A stretch of DNA of 7,236 nt from an uncultured Clostridium sp. (GTDB taxonomy: Bacteria > Bacillota > Clostridia > TANB77 > CAG-508): positions 1-7,236 of the forward strand of contig CAMGAZ010000068.1 of the NCBI GenBank assembly GCA_946008205.1, read 5' to 3'. The notes beneath the pieces were generated by a model. It saw only the letters and a program-made list of their open reading frames with translations, had not been told where the DNA came from and searched no databases. The position numbers and the translations under genes are program-made. Below are positions 1 to 5,812 of the stretch, piece after piece. The stretch's first letter is position 1. The number at the start of each line of letters is the position of its first letter.

Positions 1-1
1 T

Positions 2-1381
2 ATGAGAACATTATTCTTGCTTAGAGGAGCACCTGGTGCTGGAAAAAGCACTTTACTCAGGGTACTTTTAGGAGAATTAACTCCCCCAGGATGTAAAATG
101 AATCGTCTGGGTGAACTTGCCTATATTCCCCAGTTGGACGAAGTAACTTTGCAGGTGGAAAAAGATTTTGCACTTGTAGGCAAGCTCGGTGTTGAGCAAT
201 TAGATATACAGACCATGAGCGGTGGTGAAGAAACAAGGCTTAAAATAGCACAGGCCTTATCGGCACAGGTTCATGGTATTTTAGCGGATGAACCTACGAG
301 CCATTTAGACCGTGAAGGAATTGATTTTCTAATTGGACAGCTAAAATATTTTACAGGTGCACTGTTAGTTATTAGCCATGACCGCTATTTTCTTGATGAA
401 ATAGTAGATAAAATATGGGAACTGAAAGATGGCAAAATCACTGAGTATTGGGGAAACTATTCTGATTATCTTCGTCAGAAAGAGGAAGAACGCAAGAGCC
501 AAGCTGCAGAATACGAACAATTTATTGCGGAACGTGCCCGATTGGAAAGGGCTGCGGAGGAAAAGCGAAAACAGGCTCGTAAAATAGAACAGAAGGCGAA
601 AGGTGCTTCAAAGAAAAAAAGTACTGAAGGCGGAGGGCGTTTAGCTCATCAAAAATCAATAGGAAGTAAGGAAAAAAAGATGCATAATGCCGCTAAATCC
701 CTAGAGCACAGGATTGCAGCCTTAGGAAATGTAGAAGCTCCGGAAGACATTCGCAGAATTCGTTTCAGGCAAAGTAAAGCATTGGAGCTCCATAATCCAT
801 ACCCTATAGTCGGTACGGAAATTAATAAAATATTTGGGGATAAGGCACTGTTTGAAAATGCATCTTTTCAAATTCCTCTAGGAGCAAAAGTGGCGTTAAC
901 TGGTGGTAATGGAACCGGAAAAACAACTTTAATCCAAATGATCTTAAACCATGAAGAAGGAATTTCTATTTCACCTAAGGCAAAAATAGGTTACTTTGCA
1001 CAGAATGGTTACAAGTACAACAGTAATCAGAATGTCATGGAGTTTATGCAGGAGGATTGTGATTACAATATATCAGAAATTCGTTCAGTGCTAGCATCTA
1101 TGGGGTTCAAACAGAACGATATTGGAAAAAGCTTATCTGTTTTAAGCGGTGGAGAAATTATAAAATTGTTGCTAGCTAAAATGCTCATGGGTAGATATAA
1201 CATCCTACTAATGGATGAACCCAGTAACTTCCTTGACATACCAAGTTTAGAGGCTTTGGAAATACTAATGAAGGAGTATGCCGGAACTATCGTGTTTATC
1301 ACCCACGATAAACGCTTACTCGAAAATGTAGCTGATGTAGTTTATGAAATTAGAGATAAGAAAATAAATCTGAAACATTAA
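2..1381 (+). CDS. msr(D): Msr(D)-type ABC-F ribosomal protection protein with replaced N-terminus
   Basis: A cytosolic ABC-F ATPase that binds the ribosomal E site and dislodges macrolides and related drugs; it is not a transporter. From residue 12 onward I recognise Msr(D). Domain 1 has Walker A at residues 9-16 (GAPGAGKS), signature SGGEE at 73-77 and Walker B D96/E97. A charged linker follows at roughly 155-225. Domain 2 has GGNGTGKTT at 301-309, SGGE at 382-385 and D405/E406. From memory, Msr(D) has 487 residues with its Walker A GAGKST about 28 residues deeper, so the 459-residue length fits loss of 28. The first ~11 residues (MRTLFLLRGAP) are not Msr(D) and read like the start of a P-loop kinase. 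The lost segment is the first beta-sheet, including the adenine-stacking region, so activity is doubtful. The window edge at base 1 hides whether the frame extends further upstream. Confidence 0.9.
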   Translation: MRTLFLLRGAPGAGKSTLLRVLLGELTPPGCKMNRLGELAYIPQLDEVTLQVEKDFALVGKLGVEQLDIQTMSGGEETRLKIAQALSAQVHGILADEPTSHLDREGIDFLIGQLKYFTGALLVISHDRYFLDEIVDKIWELKDGKITEYWGNYSDYLRQKEEERKSQAAEYEQFIAERARLERAAEEKRKQARKIEQKAKGASKKKSTEGGGRLAHQKSIGSKEKKMHNAAKSLEHRIAALGNVEAPEDIRRIRFRQSKALELHNPYPIVGTEINKIFGDKALFENASFQIPLGAKVALTGGNGTGKTTLIQMILNHEEGISISPKAKIGYFAQNGYKYNSNQNVMEFMQEDCDYNISEIRSVLASMGFKQNDIGKSLSVLSGGEIIKLLLAKMLMGRYNILLMDEPSNFLDIPSLEALEILMKEYAGTIVFITHDKRLLENVADVVYEIRDKKINLKH

Positions 1382-1498
1382 ATTTAAGGTAGTCGCTGAT
1401 CAGTATAGTCTGTTCTGGCTGGCGGCTCCATTGTTAAAAAGTATAAAGACTTTTTTCTAAAAATATTATTCGTTGAGAATGAGATTGGAGGGTTTATA
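1382..1498 (+). other. Intergenic gap with weak AT hairpin
   Basis: The gap between msr(D) and the GrpB gene holds a weak stem AAAAAGT/ACTTTTT (1436-1442 with 1449-1455, six-base loop) running into a T tract. It could act as a poor terminator or attenuator. No convincing promoter was found. A GGAGGG Shine-Dalgarno at 1487-1492 serves the next gene. Confidence 0.3.
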
Positions 1499-2032
1499 TT
1501 GTTTATACGAGTAGTTCCGTACGACCCCTTTTGGGAAGTAGAGTATGAAAATGAATCACAGAAGATAAAGAATATATTGAAGGATATATTGGTGGAGGTT
1601 TACCATATTGGCAGTACAGCAGTCAAAGGGTTAGACGCTAAATCAATCATTGATATAATGCCCGTAGTGACAAATATTAGTTTGGTTGATAAGCATAACA
1701 AAGAATTTGTAGCGATTGGTTATGAGTGTATGGGTGAGTTTGGTATTGAAGGACGTAGATATTTCCGCAAAGGCGGCGATAACAGGACACACCAGATTCA
1801 TATTTTTGAGCAAAGCAATCACAAAGATATTAATAGGCATATAGCAGTAAGGGACTTTCTGCGTACACATCCAGACATCGCTTTAGAGTATGGTGAATTA
1901 AAGATGGAGCTGGCTTATCGATTCTCGGAGGATATTGAAGGCTACTGCACTGGTAAGGATGCATTTGTAAAGCAACTAGAAAAGGATGCTTTGCTATGGT
2001 ATCAAAATAATGAATCATATAAAACACGATAG
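1499..2032 (+). CDS. GrpB / UPF0157 family protein
   Basis: A 177-residue protein of the GrpB (UPF0157) family, which has a nucleotidyltransferase-like fold. Its substrate is unknown to me, and the name does not imply a glutamate-racemase or heat-shock role. Family hallmarks are visible: VVPYDPFW near residues 5-12, YHIGSTAVKGLDAKSIIDIMPVV at about 36-58 (the GSTAV...K..iDi nucleotidyltransferase-like core), and the C-terminal RDFLRTHPDIALEYGELK stretch at about 119-136. The length is normal. The start is TTG, chosen because GGAGGG lies six bases upstream. The next in-frame ATG (1547-1549 region) would remove the conserved PYDPFW motif. Members of this family are often passengers in Gram-positive resistance regions. 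No direct role in macrolide resistance can be claimed. Confidence 0.85.
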   Translation: MFIRVVPYDPFWEVEYENESQKIKNILKDILVEVYHIGSTAVKGLDAKSIIDIMPVVTNISLVDKHNKEFVAIGYECMGEFGIEGRRYFRKGGDNRTHQIHIFEQSNHKDINRHIAVRDFLRTHPDIALEYGELKMELAYRFSEDIEGYCTGKDAFVKQLEKDALLWYQNNESYKTR

Positions 2033-2067
2033 AAAATATATAAAAGTATGAAAGAGAGGTGTATCCT

Positions 2068-2127
2068 ATGATAGGACCAGATAAGAAAAAACTATATCCA
2101 AATGAAAACATAAAAACTGTTTGTTAA
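2068..2127 (+). CDS. 19-residue ORF ahead of erm(G): Vat-like N-terminal remnant or leader peptide
   Basis: This ORF encodes MIGPDKKKLYPNENIKTVC and ends 25 bases before the erm(G) start. It has its own Shine-Dalgarno (GAGGT, 2056-2060). A seven-codon ORF (MKERCIL, 2048-2071) overlaps its start by ATGA, so the two could be translationally coupled. The peptide resembles the first residues of Vat/xenobiotic O-acetyltransferases (MGP..xKxYP.E.nK.V), so it may be a truncated acetyltransferase gene whose remainder was replaced by the erm(G) start region. It sits where an erm leader peptide lies, but I see no IFVI-type macrolide-arrest motif. Whether it regulates erm(G) or is only debris is unresolved. 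Confidence 0.45.
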   Translation: MIGPDKKKLYPNENIKTVC

Positions 2128-2140
2128 TGAAATAAATTAA

Positions 2141-2147
2141 GGAGGGG
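2141..2147 (+). promoter_or_regulatory. Strong Shine-Dalgarno of erm(G)
   Basis: GGAGGGG lies five bases before the erm(G) ATG. It is unusually complete for a gene in a Bacteroides-type background and points to a Gram-positive origin. I do not see a strong upstream anti-SD stem in 2033-2140, so the site may be permanently exposed. Confidence 0.75.
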
Positions 2148-2152
2148 TTATA

Positions 2153-2887
2153 ATGAACAAAGTAAATATAAAAGATAGTCAAAATTTTATTACTTCAAAA
2201 TATCACATAGAAAAAATAATGAATTGCATAAGTTTAGATGAAAAAGATAACATCTTTGAAATAGGTGCAGGGAAAGGTCATTTTACTGCTGAATTGGTAA
2301 AGAGATGTAATTTTGTTACGGCGATAGAAATTGATTCTAAATTATGTGAGGTAACTCGTAATAAGCTCTTAAATTATCCTAACTATCAAATAGTAAATGA
2401 TGATATACTAAAATTTACATTTCCTAGCCACAATCCATATAAAATATTTGGCAGCATACCTTACAACATAAGCACAAATATAATTCGAAAAATTGTTTTT
2501 GAAAGTTCAGCCACAATAAGTTATTTAATAGTGGAATATGGTTTTGCTAAAAGGTTATTAGATACAAACAGATCACTAGCATTGCTGTTAATGGCAGAGG
2601 TAGATATTTCTATATTAGCAAAAATTCCCAGGTATTATTTCCATCCAAAACCTAAAGTGGATAGCGCATTAATTGTATTAAAAAGAAAGCCAGCAAAAAT
2701 GGCATTTAAAGAGAGAAAAAAATATGAAACTTTTGTAATGAAATGGGTTAACAAAGAGTATGAAAAACTGTTTACAAAAAATCAATTTAATAAAGCTTTA
2801 AAATATGCGAGAATATATGATATAAACAATATTAGTTTCGAACAATTTGTATCGCTATTTAATAGTTATAAAATATTTAACGGCTAA
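2153..2887 (+). CDS. erm(G): 23S rRNA (adenine-2058-N6)-methyltransferase Erm(G)
   Basis: It methylates A2058 of 23S rRNA using S-adenosylmethionine, giving resistance to macrolides, lincosamides and streptogramin B (MLSB). The 244-residue sequence matches Erm(G) as I remember it, and differs clearly from Erm(B) and Erm(C). Motifs: N-terminal DSQNFITS (8-15) around the SAM pocket, motif I EIGAGKG (36-42), acidic IEID (58-61), NDDIL (82-86), and the catalytic motif IV GSIPYNIS (100-107). The C-terminal RNA-binding part begins near FHPKPKVDSALIVL. ATG is chosen with GGAGGGG five bases upstream. The gene is intact, AT-rich and followed by a strong terminator. erm(G) is known from Bacteroides conjugative transposons and from Bacillus (Lysinibacillus) sphaericus, where leader peptides make it inducible; that arrangement looks altered here. 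Confidence 0.95.
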   Translation: MNKVNIKDSQNFITSKYHIEKIMNCISLDEKDNIFEIGAGKGHFTAELVKRCNFVTAIEIDSKLCEVTRNKLLNYPNYQIVNDDILKFTFPSHNPYKIFGSIPYNISTNIIRKIVFESSATISYLIVEYGFAKRLLDTNRSLALLLMAEVDISILAKIPRYYFHPKPKVDSALIVLKRKPAKMAFKERKKYETFVMKWVNKEYEKLFTKNQFNKALKYARIYDINNISFEQFVSLFNSYKIFNG

Positions 2888-2926
2888 AAACAATAGGCCA
2901 CATGCAACTGTAAATGTTTAGTTATA

Positions 2927-2964
2927 GGTAGGGTAGCATTAGTTAAAATGCTATTCTGCCTTTT
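2927..2964 (+). terminator. Intrinsic terminator after erm(G)
   Basis: A 14-bp stem pairs 2927-2940 with 2947-2960 around an AGTTAA loop. All positions pair, three of them as G-T wobbles, and TTTT follows. It lies 39 bases past the erm(G) stop and should end the resistance transcript. The TTTTAAAA tail makes weak action from the other side possible. Confidence 0.85.
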
Positions 2965-2989
2965 AAAAGTATGGTATACATTCCTGAGA

Positions 2990-3068
2990 GAGATTGGATA
3001 TGTTCCCGTATACCGATAGTGCCAAAAGCGAAGTGGATATGTTTCCGAGAACGGACGTACTCAAATGA
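2990..3068 (+). pseudogene. rlmD (rumA) 3'-end-like fragment with duplicated DMFP motif
   Basis: The frame running from the stop at about 2983 to the TGA at about 3066 encodes two near-copies of a motif, LDMFPYTD and VDMFPRTD, 39 bases apart in DNA (TGGATATGTTYCCG repeated). DMFPxT followed by HVExV is the C-terminal signature of RlmD/RumA, the 23S rRNA uracil-5-methyltransferase. Here the second copy runs into a stop (DVLK*), and the HVE part occurs later in another register, at 3091. The stretch is too short to function. It looks like a scar, since several Gram-positive integrative elements insert at the 3' end of rlmD. Assignment rests on motif recognition only. Confidence 0.4.
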
Positions 3069-3090
3069 CATTCATTCTGTCCTCTCCAGC

Positions 3091-3132
3091 CACGTGGAAA
3101 GTTTAGTTTGTCTGACGAAGCAGACAAACTAA
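3091..3132 (+). other. Putative att-like core: HVESLVCLTKQTN* segment
   Basis: CACGTGGAAAGTTTAG... reads HVESLVCLTKQTN followed by a stop, a plausible RlmD C-terminal end (HVE.vvcL). The CACGTGGA start resembles the rlmD/rumA 3'-end target used by some streptococcal integrative elements, as I recall it. No integrase gene or second att copy in direct orientation is visible here. An inverted partial copy lies at 3267-3280. This is inference from similarity, not a demonstrated att site. Confidence 0.3.
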
Positions 3133-3133
3133 A
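3102..3133. repeat. 13-bp perfect inverted repeat (hairpin 1 of array)
   Basis: TTTAGTTTGTCTG and CAGACAAACTAAA flank an ACGAAG loop with no mismatch. It overlaps the HVESLVCLTKQTN-coding frame and its stop codon. No T-tract follows, so it is not a typical terminator. Confidence 0.85.
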
Positions 3134-3238
3134 GCGATATAAATCCTCACGGATTTGCGATATACGCTACATTTCATTCGCGTGCGATATGCCTCTGGCG
3201 CGATATGTGCCTTCGGCACGTGAGCGCACTGCGTGCGC
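3134..3238 (+). repeat. GCGATAT-spaced hairpins 2-6
   Basis: GCGATAT occurs exactly at 3134-3140, 3157-3163, 3184-3190 and 3200-3206. Between and after these lie AAATCC/GGATTT (loop TCAC), ACGC/GCGT (12-base loop), GCC/GGC (loop TCT) and GTGCC/GGCAC (loop TTC). A final GCGCAC/GTGCGC (loop TGC) is preceded by GTGA instead of GCGATAT. The stems differ in sequence but keep the fold, so the design is constant spacer plus variable palindrome. Confidence 0.75.
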
Positions 3239-3337
3239 ATAGGGGCGCGGGAATTTATGTTCGCGTACTTTCCACCACGTTCGAATAGGCGAAAAGAAAG
3301 CTATAAAACTGCTTGAAACTTTTTAATATAAACCTGA

Positions 3338-3499
3338 AAAATACGCCAAAGGGTTAATCATATTTTTGAATTACTCGGTCTTTCACTTTTTGAATGCTAT
3401 GATATGACCGGGAAGCCTTATAAAGAAGTGAAGAAAATTGCAACGGAGATAAATAACTTTTTAAACAAGGGGAATTCAGATGAAAGAAAACAAATATGA
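3338..3499 (+). pseudogene. Partial reading frame overlapping the methyltransferase start
   Basis: An open frame of 53 codons runs between stops at 3335-3337 and 3497-3499. Its first ATG is at 3404, giving a 31-residue product beginning MTGKPYKEVKKIATEINNFL. The upstream part (VNHIFELLGLSLFECYD) also looks protein-like, so this may be the C-terminal end of a gene truncated by the hairpin element. It overlaps the methyltransferase ATG (3480) by 20 bases, an arrangement typical of translational coupling. I do not recognise the family. Confidence 0.4.
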
Positions 3500-4220
3500 T
3501 GATAATATATTTTTTCAAAAATACAGTCAAATGAGTCGCTCACAGCAGGGACTAGCCGGTGCAGGAGAATGGGAAACATTGAGAAAGCTGCTGCCGGATT
3601 TTAAAGATAAGCGTGTGCTTGATTTAGGATGCGGCTATGGATGGCACTGTATTTATGCGATGGAACACGGTGCTTCTTCTGTTGTAGGTGTTGATATTTC
3701 TCATAAAATGCTCGAGGTAGCCAAAGAAAAAACACATTTTCCACAGGTTGAATATAAATGCTGTGCTATAGAAGATGTGGAATTCCCAGAGGAGAGTTTT
3801 GATGTAATATTAAGTTCACTTGCGTTTCACTATGTAGCAGATTATGAGATTTTAGTAAAAAAGATATATAGAATACTGAAGTCTGGTGGTAAGCTAGTTT
3901 TTACGGTTGAACATCCTGTTTTTACTGCCTATGGAACACAAGACTGGCATTATAACGAAAAAGGAGAAATACTGCATTTTCCAGTGGATAATTATTATTA
4001 TGAGGGCAAACGGACAGCTGTATTTTTGGGAGAAAAGGTTACAAAATATCATAGAACACTGACCACATATCTAAATACGCTGCTTTCAAATGGTTTTATA
4101 ATAAATCAGATTGTGGAGCCACAGCCGCCGGAAAACATGATGGATATTCCGGGGATGCAGGATGAAATGCGCCGTCCCATGATGCTGATTGTATCGGCCA
4201 ATAAAAAAATGGATAGATAG
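3480..4220 (+). CDS. Class I SAM-dependent methyltransferase
   Basis: A 246-residue small-molecule-type methyltransferase with a Rossmann fold. Motif I is VLDLGCGYG (46-54). The acidic ribose-binding residue is D72 in VVGVDIS. Motif II region CCAIEDVEFPEESFDVI spans about 94-110, and LAFHYV (114-119) and LKSGGKLVF (133-141) follow. All SAM-binding elements appear intact. The C-terminal half (about 145-246, with EHPVFTAYG and the PQPPENMMDIPGM segment) would define the substrate, which I cannot name. It is not an Erm: the IPY catalytic motif is absent. The start is supported by AAGGGG at 3468-3473, six bases before the ATG. It overlaps a partial upstream frame and is followed 37 bases later by the HD-domain gene, so the two are probably cotranscribed. 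Confidence 0.88.
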   Translation: MKENKYDDNIFFQKYSQMSRSQQGLAGAGEWETLRKLLPDFKDKRVLDLGCGYGWHCIYAMEHGASSVVGVDISHKMLEVAKEKTHFPQVEYKCCAIEDVEFPEESFDVILSSLAFHYVADYEILVKKIYRILKSGGKLVFTVEHPVFTAYGTQDWHYNEKGEILHFPVDNYYYEGKRTAVFLGEKVTKYHRTLTTYLNTLLSNGFIINQIVEPQPPENMMDIPGMQDEMRRPMMLIVSANKKMDR

Positions 4221-4257
4221 AACTAAAACACCTATAAAGAATAAATAGAGGCAATTT

Positions 4258-4752
4258 ATGTTTAAAGAAAAAATTATTATAGAGATGAAAGAAGTATTCA
4301 AAGAAATACCTTTTGGCATAGAGCATACTCTTAAAGTTTTGAAAAATGCAGAAGATATAATGAACGGAGAAAATATCGGAGAGGAAGAAAAAGAATTCAT
4401 CAGTATTACTGCTATACTACATGATATTGGTGCGGTTGAAGCACAAAAAAAATACGGTTCTATTGATGGTGTCTATCAAGAAAAGGAAGGACCAGCAGTA
4501 GCGAAAGAAATATTAAAAAAGGTAGGCTATAACAAAAATATTGATAGAATATGCTTTATAATAGGCAACCACCATACTCCATCTAAAATTAATGGACTTG
4601 ATTTTCAAATACAATGGGAAGCTGATTTGCTTGAAAATTTAATGGTTATGGATAAAGAAAAAGAACAGGAAAAGATAAAAAAGTGTATAGGTGAAAACTT
4701 TAAAACAAACACAGGGAAAAGGATAGCTTATAATCGCTTTATTTTAGATTAG
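4258..4752 (+). CDS. HD-domain phosphohydrolase-like protein
   Basis: A 164-residue soluble protein with the metal-binding pattern of the HD superfamily: H23 (GIEHTLKV), H55-D56 (ILHDIGA), H105-H106 (GNHHTP) and D123 (EADLLENL). This suggests a small-molecule phosphohydrolase, perhaps acting on nucleotides. The set of ligands looks complete and the length suits a single compact HD domain. There is no synthetase or GGDEF domain. The ATG is preceded by GAGG at 4248-4251 with six bases of spacing. It lies 37 bases after the methyltransferase in the same direction, and the pair looks like an operon tail. The IS4-family remnant begins 24 bases past the stop, so any native terminator was probably lost. 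The substrate is unknown. Confidence 0.85.
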   Translation: MFKEKIIIEMKEVFKEIPFGIEHTLKVLKNAEDIMNGENIGEEEKEFISITAILHDIGAVEAQKKYGSIDGVYQEKEGPAVAKEILKKVGYNKNIDRICFIIGNHHTPSKINGLDFQIQWEADLLENLMVMDKEKEQEKIKKCIGENFKTNTGKRIAYNRFILD

Positions 4753-4776
4753 TAGTAGATTATTACAGTTATGTAT

Positions 4777-4801
4777 TTTACTCAAGTTTCGGATTTAGGT
4801 T
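4777..4801. repeat. Terminal inverted repeat, left end of IS4-family element
   Basis: It begins TTTACTCAAGTTTCGG and is the exact reverse complement of 5813-5837 over 25 bases. It directly abuts the transposase stop codon (4802-4804). The next outward base does not pair, so the repeat ends there. The true IS boundary could be up to three bases further in (at ACTC). Confidence 0.9.
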
Positions 4802-5707
4802 TTATGCAGTCTGAGCGATCAGTTGCATGGCCTTGAACCTGCGGTTATCCCGTATAATTTGCTCCATCAATTCGTTCTCGTCAATGGTAAAAATCTCAGC
4901 CACGATTGCTATTACATCAATAATGATTGACCAGATCTTTTCCACGACGGTGAGCTCGTGTACGCCTTCATATATATCGGCGAACAATCCTCCAATGGTC
5001 TCTTCACCATGCTCTTCAGGCGCTCAAGCTTGGATACGAAATACTCTTCCTTGCGTTTTTCGGTCTGGCAGTCTCTGTCACGCTTGCGGTTGTAGCGCCT
5101 CTCGCGCTGCCGGGCCGTAAGACCTTGTTCCTTGCCATCGACCTTCCCTCTCTCGCCGTGAATCGAGAAGTCCACGACAAATTGAGAGCGGCCGTCGCTC
5201 CAGCACAGGGCCAGCAGCTTGTAGCCGAGAATGCACCGCTGAAACACGTGCGAGAATATCTTGCCAATACACTCCATCCTCAATCCGGTCTTCGGCAGGT
5301 CGGAATCATCCACAATAAGCACTGCCGGAAGATGGCTCTTTTGATAGTCTTTCCTTATGGTCACGGCCTTGATGAGATGACAGGCGATGTGCCAGATGAT
5401 GTTGCTAGTCTATATTGTCCTTGGCCATAAACGAATAGAGTAGGTCCTTCTTACCCCCGAACAGTTTCGAGATTGACGATCCGGCATAATGAGAAAAACC
5501 CGGGACGGCCATAAACGGCAGAATCAATATGATCTGGAAAAGTTGAAGGTTGGTAAGCTGACAGTTCTCACGTTTTTTCCCTCCGAGATCTTTGTCTGAA
5601 ATCCTCATCCCCTCAAGGAGGGTCATAAACTTGGAAAATGCGGGATTGATTCGTTTTCCCGTGAAAAAGTTGCGGATCTCCGATGGAATTTTTGTAATTT
5701 TGCTCAT
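4802..5707 (-). pseudogene. IS4-family transposase, frameshifted and internally deleted
   Basis: It reads in three pieces. The N-terminal piece (5405-5707) runs from MSKITKIPSEIRNF to MAKDNID and a premature TAG. The middle (about 4990-5412) continues SNIIWHIACHLIKAVTIRKDY and carries VLIVDDSDLPKTG, which holds the first catalytic aspartate. The C-terminal piece (4802 to about 5003) reads GEETIGGLFADIYEGVHEL to the stop. The first break is fixed by restoring about two bases near 5408-5412. The second, near 4990-5010, coincides with loss of the central region that should hold the second aspartate and the YREK-type glutamate. The enzyme therefore cannot be active. Family assignment rests on the DDS-LPKTG block and the typical C-terminal tail. 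Confidence 0.82.
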
Positions 5708-5786
5708 GGCTTTGAGTGATTGTAATTAGTTGTTTGGGCACCTCTAAATTACTAAATTTCCGTGACATACGGAAATCCTCAAAGCC
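5708..5786. promoter_or_regulatory. Nested stem beside the transposase start codon
   Basis: GGCTTTGAG (5708-5716) pairs perfectly with CTCAAAGCC (5778-5786), enclosing a second perfect stem ATTTCCGT/ACGGAAAT (5756-5763 and 5769-5776). On the minus strand the outer stem ends immediately before the transposase ATG, a position known in other IS elements to block translation from read-through transcripts. On the plus strand the outer stem is followed by TTTTTT (5787-5792) and could terminate outward transcription. The fold is seen in the sequence; the function is inferred. Confidence 0.5.
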
Positions 5787-5812
5787 TTTTTTATGCCCAA
5801 ATCTATCCTCTC

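Larger units (their letters stand above)
3092..3280. repeat. Hairpin array element bracketed by an inverted repeat
   Basis: A ~189-bp gene-free, locally GC-rich unit. Its ends are inverted copies: GTGGAAAGT at 3094-3102 and ACTTTCCAC at 3267-3275, each beside an ACGT (ACGTGG 3092-3097; CCACGT 3275-3280). Inside are six stem-loops of different sequence: 3102-3133, 3141-3156, 3164-3183, 3191-3199, 3207-3219 and 3224-3238. The first four are each followed by an exact GCGATAT. It resembles a small non-autonomous repeat of Clostridia-type genomes, or a structured RNA. No function is assigned. Confidence 0.7.

Noticed and set aside
1382..1498. Sigma-70 promoter for the GrpB gene
   Set aside because: TTGTTA and TATTAT are present but spaced too far apart, and no other pair fits.
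1643..2111. Minus-strand frames over the GrpB gene and erm(G) leader
   Set aside because: They are antisense shadows without ribosome-binding sites or recognisable domains.
3134..3206. CRISPR array from regularly repeated GCGATAT
   Set aside because: The repeat is only 7 bases, the intervals are 9-20 bases and are themselves palindromes, and no cas gene is present.
4086..4400. Minus-strand frames over the methyltransferase/HD junction
   Set aside because: They are antisense to two well-supported genes and rich in F/S/H as expected from shadow translation.
5016..5272. Minus-strand frames of 83 and 64 codons
   Set aside because: They are other-frame shadows of the middle part of the transposase.
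4827..5430. Plus-strand open frames across the IS
   Set aside because: They are antisense to the recognisable IS4 transposase and have low-complexity composition.
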